A stretch of 64,000 nt of DNA from Acidimicrobiia bacterium. GTDB taxonomy: Bacteria > Actinomycetota > Acidimicrobiia > Spongiisociales > JAHEDJ01. The DNA lies in the NCBI GenBank assembly GCA_029210695.1, contig JARGFH010000014.1:1-64000 (forward strand), given 5' to 3'. A model generated the notes under the pieces. The model was not told the DNA's origin, did not search any database, and was given only the letters and a program-made list of their open reading frames with translations. A program made the translations under genes and the position numbers. This document shows, in pieces, positions 29,801-38,355 of the stretch; the first letter of the stretch is position 1; every line of letters starts with the position of its first letter.

Positions 29801-30384
29801 GGGTTGCCGGTCCTGGCGTTCTCCACCATGTCCCGAGACAGGATGTCGAACGGCAGTTGGAACCTCTGCCAAAGCTCGTCCTGCCACTGCTCCACCAGCG
29901 AACCGGGGGCGACCACAAGGACCCGTTCGGCGTCACCCCGGATCGCCAATTCCCGAATGTAGAGGCCTGACATGATTGTCTTGCCGGCCCCGGGGTCGTC
30001 GGCCAAAAGGAACCGGAGAGGTTGACGGGGGAGCATCTGCTCGTAGACAGCTTCGATCTGATGTGGCAGCGGGTCGATGTTGGCTGACTCGATCGCTACA
30101 TACGGGTCGAACAGATGTGCCAGCTCGATTCGACGGGCCTCCGACGCCAGCTTGAACAGCTCGCCATCGGCGTCGAGCGTCCAATGGCGCTCTTCCGAGG
30201 CGATAGTCAGACGTGCCTCATCGGATCGGGAGAGGAGGCGATTATCTACAGCGCCGCCCGAGGTGCGGTAGACAACCTCGACCGTGTCCGTGCCATGCCA
30301 GGTGGTCGCCACGATGGCGACCGGCTTGCCAACGACGAGGCCCTCAACGATCGATTCCGGTTTGAGGTCCTCCAATGTTGCCAA
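26866..30384 (-). CDS. SNF2-type helicase with DUF3883 domain, first gene of defence operon
   Basis: A 1172-residue SNF2/DISARM-like helicase starting with TTG at 30384. Motif I ADDPGAGKT (128-136), motif II DEAH (230-233), LLTATPHNG, and the C-terminal helicase motifs IIFTEHRDTL, VLVATDAAGEGVNLQ and NRIEQRFGRIHRIGQ are present. The last 150 residues hold YDIESRD ... YFIEVKGR, a DUF3883 nuclease-like region. It heads six same-strand genes ending at 17441. Related helicases accompany DUF1156 methylases and DUF499 proteins in defence islands, and resemble DrmD of DISARM. Likely role: translocating on invading DNA that lacks the methyl mark. Confidence 0.9.
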   Translation of the reverse strand: MATLEDLKPESIVEGLVVGKPVAIVATTWHGTDTVEVVYRTSGGAVDNRLLSRSDEARLTIASEERHWTLDADGELFKLASEARRIELAHLFDPYVAIESANIDPLPHQIEAVYEQMLPRQPLRFLLADDPGAGKTIMSGLYIRELAIRGDAERVLVVAPGSLVEQWQDELWQRFQLPFDILSRDMVENARTGNPFIERNFLIARVDQIARNEDLQVKLRASEWDLVVVDEAHKMAARYFGSKLEKTKRYQVGEQLRGITRNLLLLTATPHNGKEEDFQQFLALLDPDRFAGRLRDGRAPDASDLMRRYVKENLLTFDGRPLFPERIARTVKYDLSPLEDSLYKAVTHYVREEMDKAKAIEEGGDRRRGLVVGFALTALQRRLASSPEAIYRSVQRRKERLQKRLIELEAILDGTARDSATIPKGLSETDLEDFDFDDYDDVELEQLEDEAIDQATAAATVPELRDEIDKLAKLEKLTAAVRASGTDKKWEELSSILQSDAMNAPDGTKRKIIIFTEHRDTLHYLERRIRSLLGKPEVICVIHGGLRRADRRRTQDAFITNPDIQVLVATDAAGEGVNLQRANLMVNYDLPWNPNRIEQRFGRIHRIGQQEVCHLWNMVAHNTREGAVFERLLDKIEEQRKALGDQVYDVLGDSFIDRSLRELLIEAIRYGDDPEVRARQMRIIDEGIGKRLEDVVAERALAVDILGKARVDEIRDMMERAKARKLQPGFIRAFFLDAFRLLGGRITEREGGRFEITRVPSAVRSTEREAKVGSPLQPVYERVTFEKELIKVDGKPPAELLSPGHPLLTAVIDTIGDRHGALLQRGTVFIDPDDPTETPRALVYLEHAVKDGRPGEDGGRRTVSRRYQFVEIPESSDPSDAGYAPYLDYRPADEERPILSDTLRGEWITAALSTTARSHAIENLAGPHIQEVRRITEDRVARVRAAVVDRLTSEINYWDARAADAKAKELQGKKPKGGFTSGHARNIADDLQARLERRNRQLDQELDLSNQPPTVVGGAIVIPQGLLDRLAGERTQPPHTYAKDVEEVDRRAVSAVLSAERALQREPQEMPHHQPGYDIESRDLESGDLYFIEVKGRIEGSDTVTVKARQVRQAQNTPDRFILALVSVPEDRAADPTVRYLLRPFQGTELPFAAVSVNLSLPKLLSEAVEPR

Positions 30385-30544
30385 CGGCCCACTCCAATAC
30401 CCTTGCGCTGTCTGGGCCAGACTACCGGATGGGTCTGACAGAGACGCTCGGTCACCAATCGGCGCCGACCTGATCCGATCGTCGAGATAGGGCTGAGCGG
30501 TCTAGATTCGCCGTGTGGGAACCCACCGAGAGTTGCGAACACAC

Positions 30545-32317
30545 CTAGGTGGCTGCCGAAGAAGTGGCCTTCGGCGAGTGGTCGGGGAGGTTGGTTGTCG
30601 TGTCGGGGGTTGATGGTGACGTTGGCGTGTCGGGGGTGGGAGGGCGCGCTGGCGCGTCGGGGTGTTCAAGCATGTTGCAGTCTTCCCGGTTCGTCGAGCA
30701 GAGCGAAGAGCCGCTTCATGTTCAACAAGCCGGCGGTCACACGCTGTTGGAGGAGCACTTTGCGTGTTCCGCGGTAGCGGGCCTTGCCCATCCCGTGGCG
30801 TTTGCCTTCGGCGAGTTTGCGTTCGACCAGGGCCCGTCGTCGGAGCTTTCGGCGGGTTGACGGTCGGGCCTGTTCGGCTCGGGCGGCTTGGAGACGCGCC
30901 TCGTGGAAGTTCAGGGTGATGCTGCGGCCGTTCGAGTTCGTGGTGCAGCGTTGGCGCAGCGGACACGCGTCGCACAGGTCGGGCGCGAACTTCATGACCA
31001 TGACCCTTCGGCCCTTGTGGTCGGTGCTCCAGCTGTGACGGGTCGTGGCGTGACCGGCGGGACAGGTCGCCGAGGGTGTGTCGGGGTCGACGACGAAGTC
31101 GGTCTTGACGAACTTGCCGGTGGACGCTGGCGGCTGGGTCTTTGCGGTGACTTTGACCCCGATCTCCTCTGCGGCGACCCGGGTGTCGCCGTCGCCGTAG
31201 GCGGTGTCACCGAGCATCTCACGCACCGGGACACCGGCTGCCTGTGCGGTGGCCACCATCGGAGCCGCCTCGGGCCCATCGGGGGCGTTGGCCCCGGTGA
31301 CACCCACGGCCAACACCAGTTCGGTGTCGTGGTCGGTGAGGAGGTGAGCCTTGTAACCGTCGACCCGCTTGGAGGGGCTCTTTCGCCCGTGACGCATGTC
31401 GGGGTCGACGACCGACACGATCCGGTCGCGGGCCACACCCCGGCGGATACCCGGCCCACCGCCGTCGTCGGGGGCCTCCTCGATGTCTTGGTCGACGATA
31501 CGCTCCAGCAGGTCGCGGGCTTCAGCGAGGTCGTCGACCCCGGCGGTGGCTGCCAGCACCGCCCGGGCCACCTCGACCAGCTCACCGAGGTGGGTCCGCC
31601 TGGCGTCAGCGTCGGCCCAGTCGATGCCGGCCTTGTTGACACACACACGGTCGATGGCCCGGCGCAGCCGCTTGGCCAGCCGGTCAGAAGCGGCGCTACC
31701 CAGCTTGGCGATGGCCTGACGCAACAGGCTGTAGGTGTCAGAGACCGCAGCCGCTCCCATCACCCCGGTCGAGTCGGCGATGGCGAGCACCCGCTTCGGG
31801 AAGAGCCCGGCCTCGACGGCGTGGACCAGAGTGGCTCTCAGCACCCGTTCGTCGGCGTCGTTGAGGAGCAACCGGCTGCGGAACACCGCCAGTGTGGTGT
31901 GGTGAAACGGCACCTGATCGGCCTCCACGCCGAGGGCGCGCTTCCAGTCGAGATCCTTGGCCGCCCGCCGCGCCGCCTCCCGGTCGCTCACGTCGTCGCG
32001 CACCTGCAGCAGCACTGTCTTCATCAACAGCGCAGGGGGGATCGAGGGGCGTCCCATACCCATCGAGTAACAATCGGCGAAGTCCTCGTCCCTGACGAGG
32101 CCGTCACCGTGGGCTGCCATGCGGGCATAGAACGACGAGTCGTCGCCCTCAAACAGCGGCGCCAAAAGCGACTCCACCCCCAGCAGGCTCCCTTGCCGAT
32201 CAGTAGTTCCAAGCATCACAACCTCGCAGAGACACCATGGAACGAGTATCGACGAAAACGACCCCGATCGCGAGCACCCTCGGCCCCCACCCACCGACTT
32301 TTTCGGCAGCCACCTAG
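30545..32317 (-). mobile_element. IS1182-family insertion sequence flanked by CTAG
   Basis: Inverted repeats GGTGGCTGCCGAAGAAGT (from 30549) and the complement of the sequence ending TTCGGCAGCCAC at 32313 enclose one transposase gene. CTAG lies outside both ends (30545-30548, 32314-32317), as for a 4-bp target duplication. The element splits the gene described at 30515-33231. Confidence 0.88.
30666..32216 (-). CDS. IS1182-family transposase
   Basis: I place the start at ATG 32216 (516 residues); the upstream extension runs through the terminal repeat. The N-terminus has a GRPSIPPALLMKTVLLQ region and YARMAAHGDG. DDE-type catalytic motifs lie in LAIADSTGVMG, MLGDTAYGDGD and near the C-terminal ARYRGTRKV helix region. 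A cysteine cluster (CPAGHATTRH, CDACPLRQRC) and KLRRRALVERKLAEGKRHGMGKAR-type basic ending are typical of IS1182 transposases. No frameshift; likely active. Confidence 0.88.
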   Translation of the reverse strand: MLGTTDRQGSLLGVESLLAPLFEGDDSSFYARMAAHGDGLVRDEDFADCYSMGMGRPSIPPALLMKTVLLQVRDDVSDREAARRAAKDLDWKRALGVEADQVPFHHTTLAVFRSRLLLNDADERVLRATLVHAVEAGLFPKRVLAIADSTGVMGAAAVSDTYSLLRQAIAKLGSAASDRLAKRLRRAIDRVCVNKAGIDWADADARRTHLGELVEVARAVLAATAGVDDLAEARDLLERIVDQDIEEAPDDGGGPGIRRGVARDRIVSVVDPDMRHGRKSPSKRVDGYKAHLLTDHDTELVLAVGVTGANAPDGPEAAPMVATAQAAGVPVREMLGDTAYGDGDTRVAAEEIGVKVTAKTQPPASTGKFVKTDFVVDPDTPSATCPAGHATTRHSWSTDHKGRRVMVMKFAPDLCDACPLRQRCTTNSNGRSITLNFHEARLQAARAEQARPSTRRKLRRRALVERKLAEGKRHGMGKARYRGTRKVLLQQRVTAGLLNMKRLFALLDEPGRLQHA

Positions 32318-33204
32318 ACCTCGCGATACGAATTGACGAGGCTATTCGTCGTTCGGCAACACCGGAGGTGCTGACGGTGCCCGCCGTGGATGTCGGAGGG
32401 TGGGCAGCTGTCCTCGCTCCTGGTCGAGCACGTCTCACCGAGAATCTCTGGCTTGCCCGCCGCACCTATTCGACGGTCCACTTCTTGATGCATCACACCG
32501 ATACCGTCGACACCCCGGCTGGCGACTTCACGGAGGACGCAGGCGTTCTCATGAGAAGGTTGCTCGAACTCCTCGCCCAGACTTCATGGCTCACGGACTA
32601 TGAACCCCCCGCTGACCTTGCCCTACCTGCAAACATCGGAGAACGAGCAGACCACGAGGCGCTGGCAAGGACGGCACCATGGCCCGACGAGGAAAGCCTC
32701 TCATTCGTCCTGGCCTACCTTGCGGCCGCTGTCGACTGGATCGACGTCCAGGCGCTGAGAGCGGATCGAGCTGAGCTTGCGCAACAACTCAAGACGGCTC
32801 GCGCCCTTGCGGGCGGCATCGCTGGTGAAAAGGCGTCGGAACGTCATGCAGCCGGAATCGCACTGATCGAGAACAGAGATGCGTTGATAGAAGCACGGCT
32901 CGATACGATCGGGGCGCCGAGAACGCCACGGTCGGACACGACCGGGATACTCACGAGACTCGGCGGCCCTTATGTAATGGCATGGCGGTATGAGTCAGAC
33001 GCGGCGCACGCCATGGCGATGGGGCGCTTGCACCAGCGTGGCCTAGACGAGGAGCCAATGCTCGGCGCACCTTCGCCCCCGTGGCGACGGGAGATGGTCG
33101 TGTCGGTGGCCAACGCGACGATGCTCGAAATGGGATCCCGAGTCCTCGGTGCCTTAGAGGCAGATACCTCGGAACTTCAAGCAGCAACTGCCGACCACCG
33201 TGAG

Positions 33205-34896
33205 CTACTGGAAGCCCGAGCCTCCAGATAGTCGCGCCTGCAAGCCGCCAAACCATGCTCTCTGGTGGCTCGGCACACGTAGGTCTATCCGTGCAGGGTG
33301 GAGGTTTCCGTAGACCAGGACTCCGGTGCCGGTATCTGCGCGTCTCAGGTCGGCGGTGGGGGCGAGTGGTCGGTGTCGGGTGGATTCGGTGGTGCTGGTT
33401 TTGCCGTCGGGGCTGCGGCTGCGGGATTCCTCAGTGACCTGTTCATCGCCGATGAGGCGGCTGATGTAGTCGAGCGTGGGTGTGTCGGAGATGCCGGCGA
33501 GGACGACTTTGGCGCGGTGATTGTTGATGACCGTTTGGGCGAACGTGCCGTAGCGGGCCTGGATCTGGGCGAAGTCTTGCCAGATGGTGACGAGTTGGAT
33601 GCCGACGCCGCGGGCGGTGGAGGCGATCTGAGCGAGGTCGGGGAGGGGGGCGATGTTTGCTGCTTCGTCGATGGCGAGCAGGAGTGGTTTCTGGAGGCGG
33701 TCGGTGGTGCGGTTGGCTCGGTCGTAGATGCGGGCGATTGTCTGTTCGATGAGGGCGGTGAACAGCGGGCGGAGGCGGGCTTGTTCGTGGAGAGGTCCGC
33801 AGATGTAGAGGGTGTGGTTGCCTCCGTCGAGGAGCCGGTCCGGGTCGATGGCCGGTTGGCGGTTGGTGGTGGCGAGGACGCCGGGGTCGGCGAAGGCGGC
33901 GAGCACCGTCTCGGCGGTGGTATAGGCGGAGGAGCGGGAGCGGTCTTCTCGGTTGATCGTGGCGGCGAATGCTTGGACGGCGTCGACGCTGCGGGCTTTG
34001 TGCAGGGCCTTGATCGGTTCCTGCTCGTCTTGGAGGTCAACCCAGCGGAGGACATCGGCCATGGTGGCCCCGCTGGTGGCGGCGGCGTAGAGGAGTGGGG
34101 CGAGGAGCTTCTGAGCGACGGCGTACCAGAAGTCTGAGTCTTGGAGTCCGCCTCGCTCTCCGGCGCGGGCTGTGGAGGCGAGCCATGCGGCCATCCGTAG
34201 GGCGCCTTGCCAGTCGGTGCAGGTATGGAGTGGTGACCATCCTGCGGTCGGTTCACCTGTGGAGGCGACGGGGTCGAAGACGTAGGTGTCTCCGATGGTT
34301 CGGCGGTGGTCGATGGTGTGTTCGAGGAGGTCGCCTTTGACGGAGGTGGCGATGACCGGTCCGTCCCATTCGAGGAGGGCGGGGATGGCGAAGCCGGTGG
34401 TTTTGCCGGTGCCGGCTGGTCCGATGACGGCGACGGAGTGTTGGGCTTCGGTGGCGATGAGGCGCCGGTGGACGGTGCCGAGGGTGAGCCGTCCGGGTTG
34501 GGGCTTGCGGATGAGGAGGGGTTTGAGGTCGCGTGGTTTGGCCCAACGCGCCGAACCAGACTCGGCCTCTGTCTGGCGCTGGTGCCAGCGGTAGCCGAAT
34601 GTGGCGACGGCGAGGAGCGCAAGGGTGATGACCGTGAGGGTGGTGTAGTAGGCGAGAGGTCCGGGGAGGAGGCTCCGTGCCGGTGCCGGCCAGGCATTCG
34701 CGGGATCGGTGGGGTCGACGATCAGTTGCCAGAGAACGATCGGGCTGTCGAACAGCGGTGTGGGGAGCCAGGTGCCCTGCCAGAGGCGGGCCGCAACCTG
34801 GCCGGCGCTCCACACGAGCGTACAAGCGGCAACCAGGACGCTGGCGGCGACGGTGAGGAGCTTCTCGGCGTCTGGTTGGGTCGCGGGCGGGGTCAC
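33205..34896 (-). CDS. VirD4/TraG-type coupling protein
   Basis: A 563-residue type IV coupling protein. Two hydrophobic segments (about 12-34 and 80-102) anchor the N-terminus. Walker A is GPAGTGKT (159-166), Walker B is LLLAIDEAAN (about 385-394), and the conserved QLVTIWQDFAQIQARYG follows. It delivers the relaxase-DNA complex to the secretion channel, with the ATPase facing the cytoplasm. It is the last gene of the minus-strand transfer operon; its ATG overlaps the previous stop (ATGA), while its own 3' end overlaps the convergent split gene by 27 bp. Confidence 0.93.
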   Translation of the reverse strand: MTPPATQPDAEKLLTVAASVLVAACTLVWSAGQVAARLWQGTWLPTPLFDSPIVLWQLIVDPTDPANAWPAPARSLLPGPLAYYTTLTVITLALLAVATFGYRWHQRQTEAESGSARWAKPRDLKPLLIRKPQPGRLTLGTVHRRLIATEAQHSVAVIGPAGTGKTTGFAIPALLEWDGPVIATSVKGDLLEHTIDHRRTIGDTYVFDPVASTGEPTAGWSPLHTCTDWQGALRMAAWLASTARAGERGGLQDSDFWYAVAQKLLAPLLYAAATSGATMADVLRWVDLQDEQEPIKALHKARSVDAVQAFAATINREDRSRSSAYTTAETVLAAFADPGVLATTNRQPAIDPDRLLDGGNHTLYICGPLHEQARLRPLFTALIEQTIARIYDRANRTTDRLQKPLLLAIDEAANIAPLPDLAQIASTARGVGIQLVTIWQDFAQIQARYGTFAQTVINNHRAKVVLAGISDTPTLDYISRLIGDEQVTEESRSRSPDGKTSTTESTRHRPLAPTADLRRADTGTGVLVYGNLHPARIDLRVPSHQRAWFGGLQARLSGGSGFQ

Positions 34897-35345
34897 AGTC
34901 CGATGCCTCGCTGCCGGTCGTGGCGCCGTTGTTCTCTGTCGAGGCTGCGGAGGCGGGGTAGCTGGCAGGCGCCGCAGCGGCAGGCCCGTGGGGTGGGTTG
35001 GGTCCAGCCGTCGGGCCAGTAGGGGATGGTGGTGACGCAGCTGGTGCAGAGGGCGTGGCTGCCGAGGAGGGGGATGAGGGTGTATTCGCCGTTGACGGGG
35101 ATCTGGTTGTTGCAGAAGTCGCAGATCCAGAGGCTGTTGTCGTTGGGGACGCTGGTGATGACGACCACGCCGAGTCGTTCCATCTCTGCTCGGAGGTTGG
35201 CTTCTGCGGCGACGCGTCTTCGGTACGCCTCACGATGAGCGACCGGCCGGACGACGAACCGCAGCTCCCCACGACACGGCGCACAGAGGCCTTGGGCGTC
35301 GACCTGGGTCTCGTTGTCGCAGCTGACGCACGGTTGGGTGCTCAT
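34893..35345 (-). CDS. Zinc-ribbon protein of transfer operon
   Basis: A 150-residue protein from ATG 35345. It has CVSC...CAPC near the N-terminus, CDFCNN in the middle, CTSC, and CRCGAC near the C-terminus, so at least two zinc-binding knuckle pairs, plus an arginine-rich tail. No membrane segment or signal peptide. Start and stop overlap both neighbours by four bases, so it belongs to the transfer operon. Its role in transfer is unknown; a nucleic-acid or protein adaptor is possible. Confidence 0.7.
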   Translation of the reverse strand: MSTQPCVSCDNETQVDAQGLCAPCRGELRFVVRPVAHREAYRRRVAAEANLRAEMERLGVVVITSVPNDNSLWICDFCNNQIPVNGEYTLIPLLGSHALCTSCVTTIPYWPDGWTQPTPRACRCGACQLPRLRSLDREQRRHDRQRGIGL

Positions 35346-35644
35346 CGTTGCACTCCCAGGTCGTGGGCCCGGTGACGCCCGTGGGTGGTGATCTCGGCGA
35401 GGAGGAGCAGCCCGGCGACTTGGTCGTCGACGGCGAGGCCGTCCCATTCGTCGAGGATGGTGTGGGCGAAGGCGGCGAGATGGTGGTCGGAGCGGTCGAC
35501 CGCCTGGGCGATGCTGTGACGCTCGCCCTCATCGAGGCGCACTCGGGGGCCGTCTGGGCCGGGGCTGGCGAGGGTGGCGAAGGCGTCTGCGATACGCTGC
35601 CGGGTGAGGATCTCCTCGATCGATGGTTGAGGGCTTGCGGGCAT
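35342..35644 (-). CDS. Small acidic protein of transfer operon
   Basis: A 100-residue helical protein (MPASPQPSIEEILTRQRIAD...) with no motif that I recognise. It overlaps the next gene by four bases and follows the lytic transglycosylase gene by 12 bases, so it is translated as part of the transfer operon. The ribosome site GAAAGGAG lies just before the ATG at 35644. Confidence 0.65.
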   Translation of the reverse strand: MPASPQPSIEEILTRQRIADAFATLASPGPDGPRVRLDEGERHSIAQAVDRSDHHLAAFAHTILDEWDGLAVDDQVAGLLLLAEITTHGRHRAHDLGVQR

Positions 35645-35656
35645 GGGCGGCTCCTT

Positions 35657-36856
35657 TCAGTGGGTGCAGCCGGTGGTGGGGGCGGTGACCGGGCTCAGCC
35701 CGATGCCGCTCCACCAGGCTTCGAGAAGTTGTTGTGGGCAGACGAGAGTTCCGGCGGGGTTGCGGATCTGGAAGTGGAGGTGGGGGCCTTCGGCGTTGCC
35801 GGTGGCACCGGAGGTCATGATCAGCTGCCCGGCGGCAACCTCGACTCCGGTCTCGACGGTGAGCTGGGTGCCGTGGCAGTAGGTGTAGCGGTGGTTGTCC
35901 GCTCCGGTGATGGTGACTCCCCACCCGCATTTGCAGGTGGGGCACGGCTGGTAGACGTTGGTGACGGTGCCGGGGTGGACGGCGTAGACGGGGGTGCCTT
36001 CGGGGGCTGCCAGGTCGGAGGCGGGGTAGTCGTGGTGGCTGGCCCGGATTTGATCGAGGGTGACGGTGTCGTGGGGGAGGGGGAAGGCGTAGAGGCCGTC
36101 GGCGGTGACCGTGCCGTCGGTGAGGGTGAAGGCGCGGTAGTAGTCGATCCAGCCCGTGACGGTGGTGACGTAAACGTCGGAGTTGTTGTAGCGGTGGAGC
36201 GCCGCTGCGAGATCGGCCTGTTCTGTGTAGTCGCCGGGGGCGGTGAGACAGAGGTGGGCGACGGTGGCAAGCGCGGCGTCGTACACGTTCTGCGGGTCAG
36301 CGATGCCGTCGCGGTTGGCGTCCTGTCCGTAGGCGCGCCACGAGTCGGGGAGGAACTGGGCGGGCCCGACGGCACGGTCCCAGGTCGCATCGCCATCGAG
36401 CAGTCCGCCGTCGCTGTCGGGGATGACGGCGGTGCCGGGGACAGATCCGTCGAGGATCGGGCCGTACAGCGGTGGGGTGACGTCTCCGGTCTGGGTGATG
36501 GTGCGGCCGCCGGTGGTGGCGTGGCCGGATTCGACTTTCCAGATACTGGCGATGATCGGCCAATCCACCACGCAATCAGCCGCGATCGTCGAGGCGTTGG
36601 TTTCGGCCGAAAGGTAGGCGGAGAACACGACCGGGGGGATACCGATCGCTCCACTGGCCGCAGCGGCGGGGGCACCGGCACCGAACGCGACCGCGCCGAG
36701 CAGCACGATGGCCAGCACGAGCGTGAGCGGGCTGGTGGCGACGGCGATGACCAGGACGAGCCGCCACCACCGCGGCCCGGATCCTTCGGTGAGTGTGTCG
36801 GCGATTCGTTTCTTGGCGAGTTGCCCGGCGGCTTTGGTAAGGAGTTGCCAGCTCAT
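35657..36856 (-). CDS. Bifunctional lytic transglycosylase-M23 peptidase of transfer system
   Basis: A 399-residue protein from ATG 36856 (the open frame upstream is a shadow of the TrbL gene). One membrane segment (about 31-60) places the rest outside. Residues 95-240 resemble an SLT lytic transglycosylase (WKVESGH with the catalytic Glu, AVGPAQFLPDSW, LHRYNNSDVYV). Residues 275-375 form an M23 metallopeptidase (APEGTPVYAVHPG, YTYCHG, GPHLHF). It opens the peptidoglycan for the transfer channel. The start overlaps the TrbL stop (ATGA). Confidence 0.9.
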   Translation of the reverse strand: MSWQLLTKAAGQLAKKRIADTLTEGSGPRWWRLVLVIAVATSPLTLVLAIVLLGAVAFGAGAPAAAASGAIGIPPVVFSAYLSAETNASTIAADCVVDWPIIASIWKVESGHATTGGRTITQTGDVTPPLYGPILDGSVPGTAVIPDSDGGLLDGDATWDRAVGPAQFLPDSWRAYGQDANRDGIADPQNVYDAALATVAHLCLTAPGDYTEQADLAAALHRYNNSDVYVTTVTGWIDYYRAFTLTDGTVTADGLYAFPLPHDTVTLDQIRASHHDYPASDLAAPEGTPVYAVHPGTVTNVYQPCPTCKCGWGVTITGADNHRYTYCHGTQLTVETGVEVAAGQLIMTSGATGNAEGPHLHFQIRNPAGTLVCPQQLLEAWWSGIGLSPVTAPTTGCTH

Positions 36857-38355
36857 GCCGTGCTCCTGCGTCGGGCGTGTTGCCACGCCGCCGCAGCGTC
36901 GGCCGGTGTCGGCTGGTGTTTGCGGCGGGGCATGTTGGGTACCTCGTTGGTGATTTCTCTGATGGTGTGGGTGACGCCGAGGCTGGTGAGCCCGCCGGAT
37001 TGGTAGGGGCGGATCCAGGTGGCGCCGTGGGCGCCGCCGATGCGGTTGCCTTCGAGACGTTGGAGGGTGGAGTCGGCGAAGCGTTGGGAGATGTCGAGGA
37101 GTTGGCGGCGGCCGACGGTCATTACTGCCATGAAGAAGATGACGAGCAGGAACCTGGTCCACATCCCCCCGGCCACCGTGAGGAGTCCGTTGAGTCCGGT
37201 GACGAGGAGGGCCAGGAAGATGCCCATGACGATGACGAGGGCGACGACCCGGACCAGGGCGGCGACCCAGTGCCACAGTAGGGAGCGTCCGGCGCCGGGG
37301 AACAGCCCGGCGTAGAGGGCAATGGGGAGCAGGGCGATGAGGAACAGGGCGAGGCCCTTGGCGACGACGAGGGTGAAGGCGGTGAGGACGAACAGGGCCA
37401 ATGCGGCGGCGGCGACGATGAGGTACAGGAACGCTCCGACGAGCCGGGAGACGGTGGCGTCGTTGTTGAAGGTGGCCTGGGCGTCGCAGCCTGCGGTTTG
37501 CATGAGTTGGCGGGGGGTGTCGTCGAAGCCGTGCGGCCCCGATGCCAGCGCCTCGTTTCTCGCCGGGGCGCAGCTGGTGTTTTGGAGGGTTTGGCCCCAG
37601 TTGATGGTGTCGTAGGGGTCCCTGACGAACCCGGTCATCAGCGCGGTGCTCACCTGTCCGGTGGCGTCGCCGTCGGAGCCGGTGTTGGCGGAGAGGGCGA
37701 CGATCTCGGTGGAGATGCCACCGGCGGTCTGGATCGCACCGGTGACGGCTCCCCCGAACCCCGACCCGGTCGAGACTGCGACGAGGACGGCGTAGACGAT
37801 GAGGGTGAGGGCGAACTCGCCGGCTCCTGCCCCGAAGCGGCCTTTGAGGAACTGCCAACCCATGTAGAGGGCGGAGACGACCAGCCCGAGATGGGATAGC
37901 CGCATCGGCCCCAAGATGCGGGCGTCGAGCAGGTTGCCGACGGTGGCGGCAGCGTCGGTGAGGGCACCCTCGATGACGAACCCGGTGGCCGCCTCCAGCA
38001 GCCATATGGCGACGGCGACGAGGATCTTGGCGAGCGAGAAGACCAGGTTGGTGGCGGTGCCGACGGTGACACATCCGATGTCGCCGACGAACCCGTCGTT
38101 GGCGCAGCCGATGTCGTAGCGTCCGATCTCGACCACACCGTCCGCTTGGTTGGTGGGGTAGTCGGTGGGTGGGTACAGCTCCTGACCCATCTCGGTCGGT
38201 GGAGCGGGTTCGTCGACCTGTGCCTCGGCGGGGGTCGCAGCGAACAGCTCGATTGCGACGATGGCGGCGAGCAGCCAGACGATCGCCCACGCCCAACCAT
38301 CCAGGGAGCTCGATCGGAGTCGGGGGCGGCGTGGCCCGCCATCAGGCTCGTTCAT
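36853..38355 (-). CDS. TrbL/VirB6-like polytopic channel protein
   Basis: A 500-residue protein from ATG 38355. A signal-like hydrophobic stretch near residues 20-42 ends in ATPAEAQ, a plausible cleavage site. Six or more further hydrophobic segments follow, with a 100-residue extracytoplasmic loop containing paired cysteines (NTSCAPARN, TAGCDAQ). The arrangement matches TrbL/VirB6 inner-membrane channel components. Four-base overlaps with both VirB4 upstream and the transglycosylase downstream. Confidence 0.82.
   Translation of the reverse strand: MNEPDGGPRRPRLRSSSLDGWAWAIVWLLAAIVAIELFAATPAEAQVDEPAPPTEMGQELYPPTDYPTNQADGVVEIGRYDIGCANDGFVGDIGCVTVGTATNLVFSLAKILVAVAIWLLEAATGFVIEGALTDAAATVGNLLDARILGPMRLSHLGLVVSALYMGWQFLKGRFGAGAGEFALTLIVYAVLVAVSTGSGFGGAVTGAIQTAGGISTEIVALSANTGSDGDATGQVSTALMTGFVRDPYDTINWGQTLQNTSCAPARNEALASGPHGFDDTPRQLMQTAGCDAQATFNNDATVSRLVGAFLYLIVAAAALALFVLTAFTLVVAKGLALFLIALLPIALYAGLFPGAGRSLLWHWVAALVRVVALVIVMGIFLALLVTGLNGLLTVAGGMWTRFLLVIFFMAVMTVGRRQLLDISQRFADSTLQRLEGNRIGGAHGATWIRPYQSGGLTSLGVTHTIREITNEVPNMPRRKHQPTPADAAAAWQHARRRSTA

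Larger units (their letters stand above)
30515..33231 (+). pseudogene. Unknown gene split by IS1182 insertion at CTAG
   Basis: Bases 30515-30548 encode MGTHRELRTHL from a GTG start, ending in CTAG. After the element, the frame resumes at 32318 (one CTAG copy removed) and runs open to 33231, giving a 315-residue protein with no frame error. The 3' part has an acidic helical middle and WRYESDAAHAMAMGRL near residue 240. No family is recognised; the late helical region vaguely resembles DUF5677-type proteins. An internal GTG at 32368 could still express a 287-residue fragment. It was divergent from the helicase operon, so it may have belonged to that defence cluster. Confidence 0.75.

Noticed and set aside
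30888-32336. 482-residue plus-strand open frame inside IS1182
   Set aside because: Antisense shadow of the transposase gene with no protein-like pattern.
35348-37006. Long plus-strand open frame (552 residues)
   Set aside because: Glycine/valine-rich antisense of three transfer genes that fit an operon with four-base overlaps.
36857-38296. N-terminal half of the long frame that ends in the transglycosylase
   Set aside because: Arginine-rich shadow of the TrbL gene; the real start is ATG 36856, which overlaps the TrbL stop.
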